Below are positions 56,453 to 64,000 of a DNA stretch of 64,000 nt, one piece after another (position 1 is the first letter of the stretch; each line of letters opens with the position of its first letter). The translations under genes and the position numbers were made by a program. The stretch is from Glycomyces buryatensis. GTDB taxonomy: Bacteria; Actinomycetota; Actinomycetes; Mycobacteriales; Micromonosporaceae. The notes beneath the pieces were generated by a model. That model made no database searches and was not told the origin of the DNA. It saw only the letters and a program-made list of their open reading frames with translations. The DNA is taken from NCBI RefSeq assembly GCF_004912275.1, contig NZ_STGY01000010.1:62001-126000 (forward strand). Direction: 5' to 3'.

Positions 56453-58891
56453 TTGAGTACCAAGCGAAACCTGCACGACGGTTGGACCCTCTCGGGCGGG
56501 CGGGAAGGCCAGATCGAAGTCGACGGCCTCCCCGCGGCCGTCCCGGGAAGCGTCCACACCGACCTGCTGGCGGCCGGGCTCATCACCGACCCGTACGTCG
56601 ACCAGGCCGAAACGGAAACGGCCTGGATCGGCCGCACCGACTGGACCTACCGCCTCGCCTTCGAGGCCGGCGCCGAACCCTTCGACGGATCCGATCTGGT
56701 CTTCGACGGGCTCGACACCGCCGCCCGGATCAGCCTCAACGGCGCATGTCTCGGCGAGACGGCGAACATGCACCGCCGCTACCGCTTCGACGTGCACGAC
56801 TTGATCCGCGAGGGCCGCAACGAACTCGAGGTCCACTTCACCGCCCCGTACACCTACGCCCAGGCACAGCGTGATCGCCTCGGCGACCTCCCCAACGCCT
56901 ACCCCGAACCGGGCAACTTCATCCGCAAGGCCGCCTGCAACTTCGGTTGGGACTGGGGCCCGAACCTGGCCGGCGCCGGCCTCTGGCGGTCGGTCCGGTT
57001 GGAGCGGTGGAACATCGCCCGTATCGATGCCGTCGTCCCGCGCGTCACCGTCGAAGACGGGCGCGGCATCGTGGACCTGGAAGTGCGGCTGCACAAGGCC
57101 GTCGCGACCGATGTCGAGCTGGTGTGCGCGCTGGCCGGCACCGAGCGAAGCGTCCGCGTGACGGCCGGCGAGGACCGCGCCCAGGTCCGGCTCGAACTCG
57201 ACGACCCGCAGCTGTGGTGGCCGATCGGCCACGGAGACCAGCCGCTCTACGGCCTCGCCGTGGCCCTGCTCGCCCACGGCCAAGAGCTCGACTCCTGGAC
57301 CAAGCGGATCGGCTTCCGCACCGTCGAGCTCGACACCGAACCCGACGGCGAGGGCCGCCCCTACACTCTCAAGATCAATGGAAAGCCGGTGTGGGTCAAG
57401 GGCGTCAACTGGATCCCCGACGAGGCCCTGTTCTCCCGCATCGACGCCCCCCGCCTGCACCGCCGCCTCGCGCAGGCCGTGGACGCGAACGTCAACTACG
57501 TCCGCGTCTGGGGCGGCGGCATCTACGAGTCCGAGGACTTCTACGACCGCTGCGACGAGCTCGGGCTCCTCGTCGGCCAGGACTTCCTGTTCGCCTGCGC
57601 CGCATACCCCGAGGAGGAACCGTTCTGGTCCGAGGTGGCGGCCGAGGCCCGCGACAACCTCGAACGCCTCACGCCGCACCCGTCCCTGGTGACCTGGACC
57701 GGCAATAACGAGAACATCTGGGGCTGGCACGACTGGGACTGGCGGGACGGATTCTCCGACCGCACCTGGGGCTCGGGCTACTACTACGACCTGCTCCCCA
57801 AGCTCGTGGAGACCGTGGACGGCACCCGCCCGTACTGGCCCGGCAGCCCCTACTCCGGCGAGCGCGACCTCCACCCCAACGACCCCGCGCACGCCTCCAT
57901 GCACATCTGGGACGTGTGGAACGACCTCGACTACACCCACTACCGCGACCAGAGGCCGCGCTTCGTCGCCGAGTTCGGCTACCAGGCGCCGCCGACCTGG
58001 GCCACGGTGCGGCGCATGGTCACCGACGAACCGCTCGAGGCCGAGTCGCCCAATATGCTGTGGCACCAGAAGGCCATGGACGGACAGGCGAAACTCCAGA
58101 GAGGACTGGAGGCGCACCTGCCGCCCGTCCGGGACTTCGACGACTGGCTCTACTTCACCCAGGTCAATCAGGCCCGGGCGCTGCGGCTCGGCATCGAGTA
58201 CTTCCGCTCGCTCCAGCCCCACTGCATGGGCGCGATCATGTGGCAGCTCAACGACTGCTGGCCCGTCACGTCCTGGGCGGCCGTCGACGGCGAGGAGCGC
58301 AAGAAGCCCCTGTGGTACGCGCTCAAGGACGTCTTCGCCGATCGCCTGGTCACCTTCCAGCCGGATGACGAGGGCAAGGGCGAGGGCGTGAAACTGGTGG
58401 CCGTCAACGACTCCGACGAGCCCTGGAACGACGTCGTCGGCTTCTGGAAGTGCTCCGCCGAGGGCCGCATCCTCGGCCGCGCCCTGCTCAAACTCGAAAT
58501 CGGCGCTCGGGACAGCGCCACCGTCGAACTGCAAGAAGGGTCCGTCCCCACCGGCGGCGAATTCCTCATCACCGGCACCGAGTCCTTCCCCCGCGCCACC
58601 TGGTTCTCCAAGGAGGACAAGGACATGGACTGGGCCAAGGCGCACTGGACGGCCGAGGCCCGCCCGGTCGACGGAGGCGTGGCCGTCACGGTCACGGCCG
58701 AGACCGTCCTGCGCGACCTGTGCCTGTTCCCCGACCGCCTCGACCCCGACGCGGCAGTGGACCGCGCCCTCGTGACCCTGATCCCCGGCGAGCAGGCGAC
58801 CTTCACCGTGACGAGCGAGGCGCTGGCCGCCGACCCCGCCAAGTGGGAGGCCCTGTGCGCCAAACCGGTCCTGAGGGCGGTCAACGACTGA
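56453..58891 (+). CDS. GH2 beta-mannosidase
   Basis: 812 residues from TTG at 56453 (AGGAG 4 nt upstream). The layout is that of GH2: a sugar-binding jelly roll (residues 1-180, with RKAACNFGWDWGP, a beta-mannosidase signature), an immunoglobulin-like domain, and a TIM barrel. In the barrel the acid/base is Glu420 in TGNNENIWGW and the nucleophile Glu507 in FVAEFGYQAP. C-terminal beta domains follow. No signal peptide, so it removes mannose from imported oligosaccharides in the cytoplasm. It is the last gene of the CUT1 operon. Confidence 0.94.
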   Translation: MSTKRNLHDGWTLSGGREGQIEVDGLPAAVPGSVHTDLLAAGLITDPYVDQAETETAWIGRTDWTYRLAFEAGAEPFDGSDLVFDGLDTAARISLNGACLGETANMHRRYRFDVHDLIREGRNELEVHFTAPYTYAQAQRDRLGDLPNAYPEPGNFIRKAACNFGWDWGPNLAGAGLWRSVRLERWNIARIDAVVPRVTVEDGRGIVDLEVRLHKAVATDVELVCALAGTERSVRVTAGEDRAQVRLELDDPQLWWPIGHGDQPLYGLAVALLAHGQELDSWTKRIGFRTVELDTEPDGEGRPYTLKINGKPVWVKGVNWIPDEALFSRIDAPRLHRRLAQAVDANVNYVRVWGGGIYESEDFYDRCDELGLLVGQDFLFACAAYPEEEPFWSEVAAEARDNLERLTPHPSLVTWTGNNENIWGWHDWDWRDGFSDRTWGSGYYYDLLPKLVETVDGTRPYWPGSPYSGERDLHPNDPAHASMHIWDVWNDLDYTHYRDQRPRFVAEFGYQAPPTWATVRRMVTDEPLEAESPNMLWHQKAMDGQAKLQRGLEAHLPPVRDFDDWLYFTQVNQARALRLGIEYFRSLQPHCMGAIMWQLNDCWPVTSWAAVDGEERKKPLWYALKDVFADRLVTFQPDDEGKGEGVKLVAVNDSDEPWNDVVGFWKCSAEGRILGRALLKLEIGARDSATVELQEGSVPTGGEFLITGTESFPRATWFSKEDKDMDWAKAHWTAEARPVDGGVAVTVTAETVLRDLCLFPDRLDPDAAVDRALVTLIPGEQATFTVTSEALAADPAKWEALCAKPVLRAVND

Positions 58892-58898
58892 CCCGGGA

Positions 58899-58933
58899 GG
58901 CGGGGCCGGGCGCGAAACGAGCCCGGCCCCGCC
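58899..58933 (+). terminator. Terminator after the beta-mannosidase gene
   Basis: A 13-bp perfect GC stem (58899-58911 with 58921-58933) with a 9-nt loop begins 8 nt after the stop. It has no U tract. It separates the intracellular operon from the secreted GH26. Confidence 0.7.
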
Positions 58934-59007
58934 CACAACTGAACAGTGCGACAGCGATCCCCTCCTCCATAACTCGCTCAAGGCACTTCACGTCAAAGGA
59001 GACGCAC

Positions 59008-61002
59008 ATGCACCTCTCATCCGCCCGCGCGCGACGCCGCGCGGTCCTCACGGCCGGCGCGGCGGCGGTCGCGGCATCGAGCCTCGGGGCCCCGGCATCC
59101 GCCGAGGCCGCCGCGACACGGATCCGGATCGTCGACGACCGGGCCACCGAGCAGACCCGCGCCCTCTTCCAGTACCTGCTCGACATGCAGGGCCAGGGCA
59201 TCATGTTCGGCCACGAACACAGCCTGTCCGACGGGTTCACCTTCGACGCGATGGACGGCCACGCCTCCGACGTCGAGGCCACGACCGGCGACTACCCCGC
59301 CGTCTTCGGCTGGGACACCTTGATCCTCAACGGTTTCCAGAAGCCCGGCGTGTACGGCGGCACCGTCGAGGAGAACATCGAAGCCCTCACCTACGCGCTG
59401 GAGACCAGCGACGCACGCGGCGGGATCAATGTCCTCAGCGCCCACCTGTACAACTTCGTCACCGGTGGGGACTTCTGGGACACGGGCGGCCGGGTGGTCG
59501 GTGAGATTCTGCCCGGCGGTTCCAAGCACGCCGATTTCAACGAGTTCCTCGACCGCATCGCCGCGGCAGTGGGCGGCGCCGTGCGAAGCGACGGCTCACC
59601 GGTCCCGGTGGTGTTCCGGCCCTTCCACGAGAACAACGGCGGCTGGTTCTGGTGGGGCGCAGGGCACTGCACCTCCGCCGAGTTCATCGAGATCTTCCGG
59701 TACACCGTGGAGTACCTGCGGGATGTGAAGCGGGTGCACAATCTGCTCTACTCCTACTCGCCGGGTGCGTCCTTCGGCGGCGACCCCACGAACTACCTGA
59801 AGACCTACCCGGGGGACGAATTCGTCGACATCCTCGGCTACGACGCCTACGACGGGTCGGCCGGTTCGCCCGAGTGGTTCGCGAGCACGGTCGAGGACCT
59901 GGCCATGGTCGTCGGCCTCGCCGACGAGCGCGGCAAGGTCCCCGCCTTCACCGAGTTCGGCGAGTCCGGCGAGGAGGGCCGCAACCCGACCTGGTTCACC
60001 GAGCTGCTCGCCGCTCTGGCGGACGACGCCGCGGCGAGCCGGATCTCCCACATGCTGACCTGGGCGAACTTCGGCGGCGACAACCGCGCCTACGTGCCCT
60101 ACCCCGGGCATCCCCTGGAAGCGGACTTCGTCGCGTACCACCAGGACCCGTACTCGCTGTTCGCCTCCGACCTGTCGGGCGTGTTCGACTCGCCCACCTC
60201 GCCGGTCGTGAACCCGCCGTTCCTGCACCTGGTGACCCCCACCGACCGCCAGCGCGTCACGACCGCCGAGACGGTGATCCGGGTGCGCACGACCGGCGGC
60301 CGGGCCAAGCACGTGACCTATGCGGTCGACGGCGGCGATCCGGTGCCGCTGTGCCTGGACGATGATGGCTTCTACTCGGCGACCTGGTCGATCGATCCGT
60401 CCTGGCTGGACAACCGCTCGGTCACCCTCAGCGTCACCGCGAAGGTGAAGGGCAAGCGGCACACCGACTCCGCGTTGGTGCTGCTCGGCGAGGTCGAACC
60501 GCTCCCGGCCGGATGGGTGGACGACTTCGAGGGCTACGCCGGCGACGACGTCAGCCTCTCGGAGGCCTACAGCCACGTCAATGCCAACACCACCGCGCTC
60601 TCGGCCGAGCACAAGGCCGGCGGCTCCTACGGGCTGGCGTACTCGTACGACTTCGCCTCCGCCGGGTACACCGGCATCGGGAAGTCGGTCAATGCCGACT
60701 GGACGGCGTTCTCCACCATGGGGATGTGGCTCCAGGGCGATGGCTCGACCAATGGCGCGACGCTCCAGATCGTGGCGAACGGCGCGTACTTCGAGTACAA
60801 CGTCCCGCTCGGCAATACACAGGGGCAGCAGATCCTGGCCCCGTTCACCGAGTTCGCCCCGGCGCCGTGGGACACCGGCCACGCCGATGAGGTGCTGGAC
60901 GCCGAGCACCTTGCGAACGTGGCGACGTTCAACCTTTACCTCGGACACGGCGGCGGTGCGTCGACAGGCACCGTCTACGTGGACGATATCCGGGCCGAAT
61001 AG
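59008..61002 (+). CDS. Secreted GH26 beta-mannanase with C-terminal binding module
   Basis: 664 residues. The Tat-type signal (RARRRAVLTAGAAAVAASSLGAPASA) ends near residue 32. GH26 barrel: IMFGHEHS, YPAVFGWD, the acid/base Glu208 in FRPFHENNGGWFWWG, the nucleophile Glu316 in FTEFGESG. A beta domain (about 405-500) and a C-terminal module (about 505-664, from WVDDFEGYAGDD) of the CBM23-like, mannan-binding type follow. It would cut mannan outside the cell, complementing the GH5. AAAGGAG precedes the ATG. Confidence 0.92.
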   Translation: MHLSSARARRRAVLTAGAAAVAASSLGAPASAEAAATRIRIVDDRATEQTRALFQYLLDMQGQGIMFGHEHSLSDGFTFDAMDGHASDVEATTGDYPAVFGWDTLILNGFQKPGVYGGTVEENIEALTYALETSDARGGINVLSAHLYNFVTGGDFWDTGGRVVGEILPGGSKHADFNEFLDRIAAAVGGAVRSDGSPVPVVFRPFHENNGGWFWWGAGHCTSAEFIEIFRYTVEYLRDVKRVHNLLYSYSPGASFGGDPTNYLKTYPGDEFVDILGYDAYDGSAGSPEWFASTVEDLAMVVGLADERGKVPAFTEFGESGEEGRNPTWFTELLAALADDAAASRISHMLTWANFGGDNRAYVPYPGHPLEADFVAYHQDPYSLFASDLSGVFDSPTSPVVNPPFLHLVTPTDRQRVTTAETVIRVRTTGGRAKHVTYAVDGGDPVPLCLDDDGFYSATWSIDPSWLDNRSVTLSVTAKVKGKRHTDSALVLLGEVEPLPAGWVDDFEGYAGDDVSLSEAYSHVNANTTALSAEHKAGGSYGLAYSYDFASAGYTGIGKSVNADWTAFSTMGMWLQGDGSTNGATLQIVANGAYFEYNVPLGNTQGQQILAPFTEFAPAPWDTGHADEVLDAEHLANVATFNLYLGHGGGASTGTVYVDDIRAE

Positions 61003-61016
61003 CAGCGGCCGGCCCG

Positions 61017-61047
61017 GCCGCCGCGCCTGTTCTGCAGGCGCGGCGGC
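61017..61047 (+). terminator. Terminator after the GH26 gene
   Basis: A 13-bp perfect stem (61017-61029 with 61035-61047) with a 5-nt loop starts 15 nt after the stop and is followed by TCTCCCCT. Confidence 0.75.
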
Positions 61048-61146
61048 TCTCCCCTGAGGCGAGGTGGCTCGGGTCGAACTGGGTGCGGGGGTTCTGCGTG
61101 GGGTGCACAAGATACTAAAGACATCGAAGCTCTTGTATTTGTGAAT

Positions 61147-61189
61147 GTAATCGTTTACCGTGTGTGGGTTCGCAAATGCAAGCGCTTGT
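61147..61189 (+). promoter_or_regulatory. Two LacI-type operators upstream of the CE8-CE12 gene
   Basis: GTAATCGTTTAC (61147-61158) has the GTAAnCGnTTAC pattern of LacI-family sites, and GCAAGCGCTTGT (61178-61189) is a second near-palindrome. Their centres are 31 nt apart, and the sequence is AT-rich locally. They differ from the CCGG-centred sites of the mannan genes, so another regulator is implied. Confidence 0.6.
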
Positions 61190-61280
61190 CTCGGACCCGC
61201 CCGTCTCACCCCGGGCGGGTCCGGGCGCAAGGCAGGCACCCCCGGGCTTCTGCTCGACAACTTGAAAGGTAGAGCTGGTC

Positions 61281-63161
61281 ATGAACCCTCCTGTCAGCCG
61301 CCGCAATCTGCTCGCCGCCACCTCCATCGCCGCCGGAGCCGCCGTGATTCCCCAGGCCGCCGCCCATGCCGAGCGAGGCCGTCCCGCCAGGGCATTCGGC
61401 GATTACGGCTCTCCCGCCGCGCGCCTCGACTCCGGCACCGTCTACGTCGATGCGGCGGGCAAGGGCGACTTCACGACCGTGCAGGCCGCCGTCGACGCCG
61501 CCACCGCCGGGACCACCGTCGTCCTCGCCGCGGGCGAATACCGCGAGCGCGTCACGGTGCCCTCCAGCCTCGCCGACCTGACCTTCATCGGCGCCACCGA
61601 CGACCCCGAAGACGTCGTCATCGTCTACGACCTCGCCGCCGGTTCCCCCGATCCGGACGACCCCGACGGCGGCACCGTCGGCACCTCCGGCTCGACCACC
61701 GTGCAGCTCAACGGACCCGGCTTCACCGCCCGGTGCGTCACCTTCGCGAACGACTGGCTCCGCGCCGACCACCCCGAGGTCACCGGCACCCAAGCGGTCG
61801 CCTGCAAGGTCCAGGGCGACCGCTCGGCGTTCTACCGCTGCCGCTTCCTCGGCCACCAGGACACGCTGTACGCCAACAGCCCCTCGGGCAGCTCGGTCGC
61901 GCGCCAGTACTACCGCCAGTGCCACATCGAAGGCGACGTCGACTTCATCTTCGGGCGCGGCACGGCCGTGTTCGACCGCTGCGAGATCCACATGCTCGAC
62001 CGCGATGTCTCGTTCACTCCCAAGGGAATGCCGTTCGCGCCGTCCACTTCGAGGGCCTTCGACCACGGCTACCTCGCGAGCGAATGCCGCTTCACCTCCG
62101 GCGCCGAGGACGGGGCGTACAAGCTCTCCCGGCCGTGGGTTCCCAGCTCCGACGCCACCGCCTGGCCCGCGCTCGTCATCCGCGACAGCTGGATCGGCCC
62201 TGGCATCGACGCGGCCGAGCCGTACACGAATATGAGGGACGAGCACCCCTGGCAGGACCAGCGGTACTACGAGTACGCGAACATCGGCCCCGGCGCCGAG
62301 ATCGTCGACCCCGCCACCCGCCCGCCGCAGCTCACCGAGGAGCAGACCACCGAGCATTCCGTCGTCGGCTACCTGGGCGACTGGGACCCCTACGACGAGC
62401 CCGACCTGACCTTCTCCGCGCGCCAGAGCTTCACGGTGTACGTTTCCGGCGACTCCACCGCCTCCGCCTACGCCGAGGCCCGGGAGCCGCGCGTCGGCTG
62501 GGGCCAGGCGCTCCCGGTCTTCACCGGGCAGCGGGTCGAGGTGGACAACCGGGGCTGGTCGGGCGCGAGCTCCAAGAGCTACGCGGACGCGGGCGTGCTC
62601 GACGCCGTCGGCGCTCAGCTCCGGCCGGGCGACTGGTTCCTGATCTCCTTCGGCCACAACGATCAGAAGGTCGACGATCCGGACCGGGGCACCGATCCCT
62701 GGACGACCTACCAGCAGTACCTGCGCACCTACGTCGAGACGGCGCGCCTGCGCCAGGCCCACCCGGTCCTGGTGACCTCGGTGGAGCGGCGCCGGTTCCG
62801 CGACGGCCACGCCTACGAGAGCCTGGGGGAGTACCCCGAGGCGATGAAGGACCTGGCCGACAAGGAGGGCGTCCCGCTGGTCGACCTCCACGCCCTCAGC
62901 CTGGCGCTGTGGGAGCAGGTCGGCGAGGAGGCCAGCAAGGACCACTTCCTGTGGCTCGACGCCGGCCACCCGAACTACCCCGACGGCATCGCCGACAACA
63001 CCCACTTCCAGGCGAGGGGCGCGATCGAGGTCGCCCGCCTGATCGCGAAGGAAGCCGACCGCCAGAGCCTCCTCCCGACCGGCTCCTGGGCCGATCTCGA
63101 CCGCGACGTCCCCGAAGAGGAGATCGACTGGCCCGAATCGGTCGCGCAACCGCCGCTGTAG
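61281..63161 (+). CDS. Pectinesterase (CE8) fused to SGNH esterase (CE12-type)
   Basis: 626 residues. The Tat signal is SRRNLLAATSIAAGAAV. The N-terminal half is a beta-helix pectin methylesterase with YVDAAGKGDFTTVQAAVDAA, GHQDTLYANS and GDVDFIFGRG (the two catalytic aspartates) and KLSRPWVPS. From about residue 385 a rhamnogalacturonan-acetylesterase-type domain follows: VSGDSTASAY (Ser), SFGHNDQK, and DAGHPNYPDGIADNTHF (Asp and His). One chain would thus remove methyl and acetyl esters from pectin outside the cell. Confidence 0.92.
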   Translation: MNPPVSRRNLLAATSIAAGAAVIPQAAAHAERGRPARAFGDYGSPAARLDSGTVYVDAAGKGDFTTVQAAVDAATAGTTVVLAAGEYRERVTVPSSLADLTFIGATDDPEDVVIVYDLAAGSPDPDDPDGGTVGTSGSTTVQLNGPGFTARCVTFANDWLRADHPEVTGTQAVACKVQGDRSAFYRCRFLGHQDTLYANSPSGSSVARQYYRQCHIEGDVDFIFGRGTAVFDRCEIHMLDRDVSFTPKGMPFAPSTSRAFDHGYLASECRFTSGAEDGAYKLSRPWVPSSDATAWPALVIRDSWIGPGIDAAEPYTNMRDEHPWQDQRYYEYANIGPGAEIVDPATRPPQLTEEQTTEHSVVGYLGDWDPYDEPDLTFSARQSFTVYVSGDSTASAYAEAREPRVGWGQALPVFTGQRVEVDNRGWSGASSKSYADAGVLDAVGAQLRPGDWFLISFGHNDQKVDDPDRGTDPWTTYQQYLRTYVETARLRQAHPVLVTSVERRRFRDGHAYESLGEYPEAMKDLADKEGVPLVDLHALSLALWEQVGEEASKDHFLWLDAGHPNYPDGIADNTHFQARGAIEVARLIAKEADRQSLLPTGSWADLDRDVPEEEIDWPESVAQPPL

Positions 63162-63170
63162 ATCAGCGTC

Positions 63171-63193
63171 GTCGCCCTGGGCCCCAAGGCGAC
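63171..63193 (+). terminator. Short hairpin after the CE8-CE12 gene
   Basis: GTCGCC (63171-63176) pairs with GGCGAC (63188-63193), extended inward by a few GC pairs with one mismatch. It lies 10 nt after the stop. Weak, without a U tract. Confidence 0.4.
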
Positions 63194-63324
63194 AACCTCG
63201 CACCACCCACCGGTTCGACGGTGGGCCGGTGCACCGTGCGTTGAACGGATAGCCTGGGGCCGGTCGTGAGTCTCCGTCGCCTCGCGACCGGCCCCCGGGT
63301 CCCCGAACGAACGGATGCAGCCGT

Positions 63325-64000
63325 ATGACGCCGCCGCTGTCCCGCCGCAAGCTCCTCGCCATGGGCAGCGTCGCCGTCGGCTCAGCCGCCATCACCGCCG
63401 CCATCGCCAATGCCGACCCCCGAGGGGCGACCGCCTCCTCCGGAGGCCGGATCTTCATCGTCGGCGACTCGACCGCCGCGATCTACCCGACGTCGGCCGC
63501 GCCTCGCGCCGGTTGGGGTCAGGCCCTGCCCGCGTTCGTCGCCGACGGCATCGAGATCGTCGACCGGGCCCAGCCCGGGGCCAGCTCGAAGAGCTACGCG
63601 GACGCCGGGCTGCTCGACGCGGCCCTGCGCGAGATCGACGAGGGCGACTGGATGCTGATCTCCTTCGGCCACAACGACCAGCGGATCAACGTGCCCGACC
63701 GCTACGCGGCCCCGTACTCGACGTACCAGCGGTACCTGACGGGCTACATCGAACGCTCCCGCGCCCGAGGTGCGTTCCCGGTCCTGCTCACCTCGGTGGA
63801 GCGGCGCTCGTTCTGGGGCGGGCGCGCCCGCCCGACGCTGGGGGAGTATCCCGAGGCGATGCTCGCGCTGGCCGAGGAGACCGGCACCGCCGTCATCGAC
63901 CTGCACGCCCTGAGCTTGGCGCGGTGGGAGCAGTTGGGGGAGGAGGCCACCAAGAGCCGCTTCATGTGGGTCCCGCCGGGCCATCCGAACTACCCCGCAG
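63325..64000 (+). CDS. SGNH esterase, CE12-type (truncated by window end)
   Basis: 225 codons are visible from the ATG at 63325. The Tat signal is SRRKLLAMGSVAVGSAAITAA. Motifs are IFIVGDSTAAIYP (nucleophile Ser), GWGQALPAFV, SSKSYADAG, SFGHNDQRI and the HPNYP segment just before the end. The final Asp-x-x-His of the triad falls outside. It closely resembles the C-terminal half of the preceding fusion, including SVERRRF-like SVERRSF and LHALSLA, so it is probably a duplicate domain living on its own. Confidence 0.9.
   Translation, partial: MTPPLSRRKLLAMGSVAVGSAAITAAIANADPRGATASSGGRIFIVGDSTAAIYPTSAAPRAGWGQALPAFVADGIEIVDRAQPGASSKSYADAGLLDAALREIDEGDWMLISFGHNDQRINVPDRYAAPYSTYQRYLTGYIERSRARGAFPVLLTSVERRSFWGGRARPTLGEYPEAMLALAEETGTAVIDLHALSLARWEQLGEEATKSRFMWVPPGHPNYPA

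Noticed and set aside
1-64000. tRNA, rRNA, integrase or transposase genes
   Set aside because: None recognised on either strand, so the accessory clusters cannot be tied to an island boundary inside this window.

Overview
The window is high-GC DNA from an actinomycete. GTG and TTG starts are frequent, genes overlap by ATGA/GTGA, and the housekeeping order DUF3515 - Lrp-like - thiL - rpmB ... DAK/FakA-like - recG - rsmD - coaD - SepIVA-like - DUF177 - rpmF - rnc - mutM ... smc - ftsY is the one seen in Actinomycetota. The cell-surface and plant-polysaccharide genes would suit a Glycomycetaceae or Micromonosporaceae relative, but that placement is inference. I saw no rRNA, tRNA, CRISPR array, insertion sequence or phage gene.

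Layout. 1-2.7 kb: end of an OmpR-type response regulator, its histidine kinase, and a convergent VTC-domain/DUF4956 membrane pair. 2.9-3.8 kb: a PIN-toxin/Phd-antitoxin module between two related hairpins. 3.8-16.3 kb: a surface-polysaccharide cluster with a GT2, a WecB/TagA/CpsF transferase, two sulfotransferases, a methyltransferase, a Wzx-like flippase, an APH-fold kinase, an O-antigen-ligase-like protein, a Wzz-like protein with a decayed kinase domain, and a membrane-anchored GH26-like hydrolase. Together they could build, sulfate, export and trim an exopolysaccharide. 16.3-37.4 kb: conserved core genes for DNA repair, thiamine, ribosomal proteins L28 and L32, RecG, CoaD, RNase III, MutM, Smc and FtsY, mixed with secreted or regulatory proteins. 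37.4-41.9 kb: a redox lipoprotein, a CcdA-like protein with a truncated HIT-family relic behind it, a transglutaminase-like protein and small proteins.

42-61 kb is a beta-mannan utilisation locus. It has an extracellular GH5 mannanase, two paralogous LacI repressors flanking an aldo/keto reductase, a five-gene peptide/oligosaccharide-type ABC transporter, a divergent CUT1 sugar transporter without its own ATPase, an intracellular GH2 beta-mannosidase and a Tat-exported GH26 mannanase with a C-terminal carbohydrate-binding module. The two transporter operons face away from each other. Each has a TTGAC-type promoter followed, 6 nt after its -10 box, by the same 16-bp CCGG-centred palindrome, so one repressor probably controls both. 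61.2-64 kb begins a pectin-esterase region: a CE8 pectinesterase fused to a CE12-type SGNH esterase, then a free-standing CE12-type esterase cut by the window end.

The most unusual local structures are the mirrored operators, a 52-bp tandem duplication at an ATPase gene junction that creates a decoy start, a chain of tiny overlapping ORFs repeating the MalG C-terminus, a 28-bp perfect palindrome between smc and ftsY, and a four-copy GC-rich repeat inside the polysaccharide cluster.
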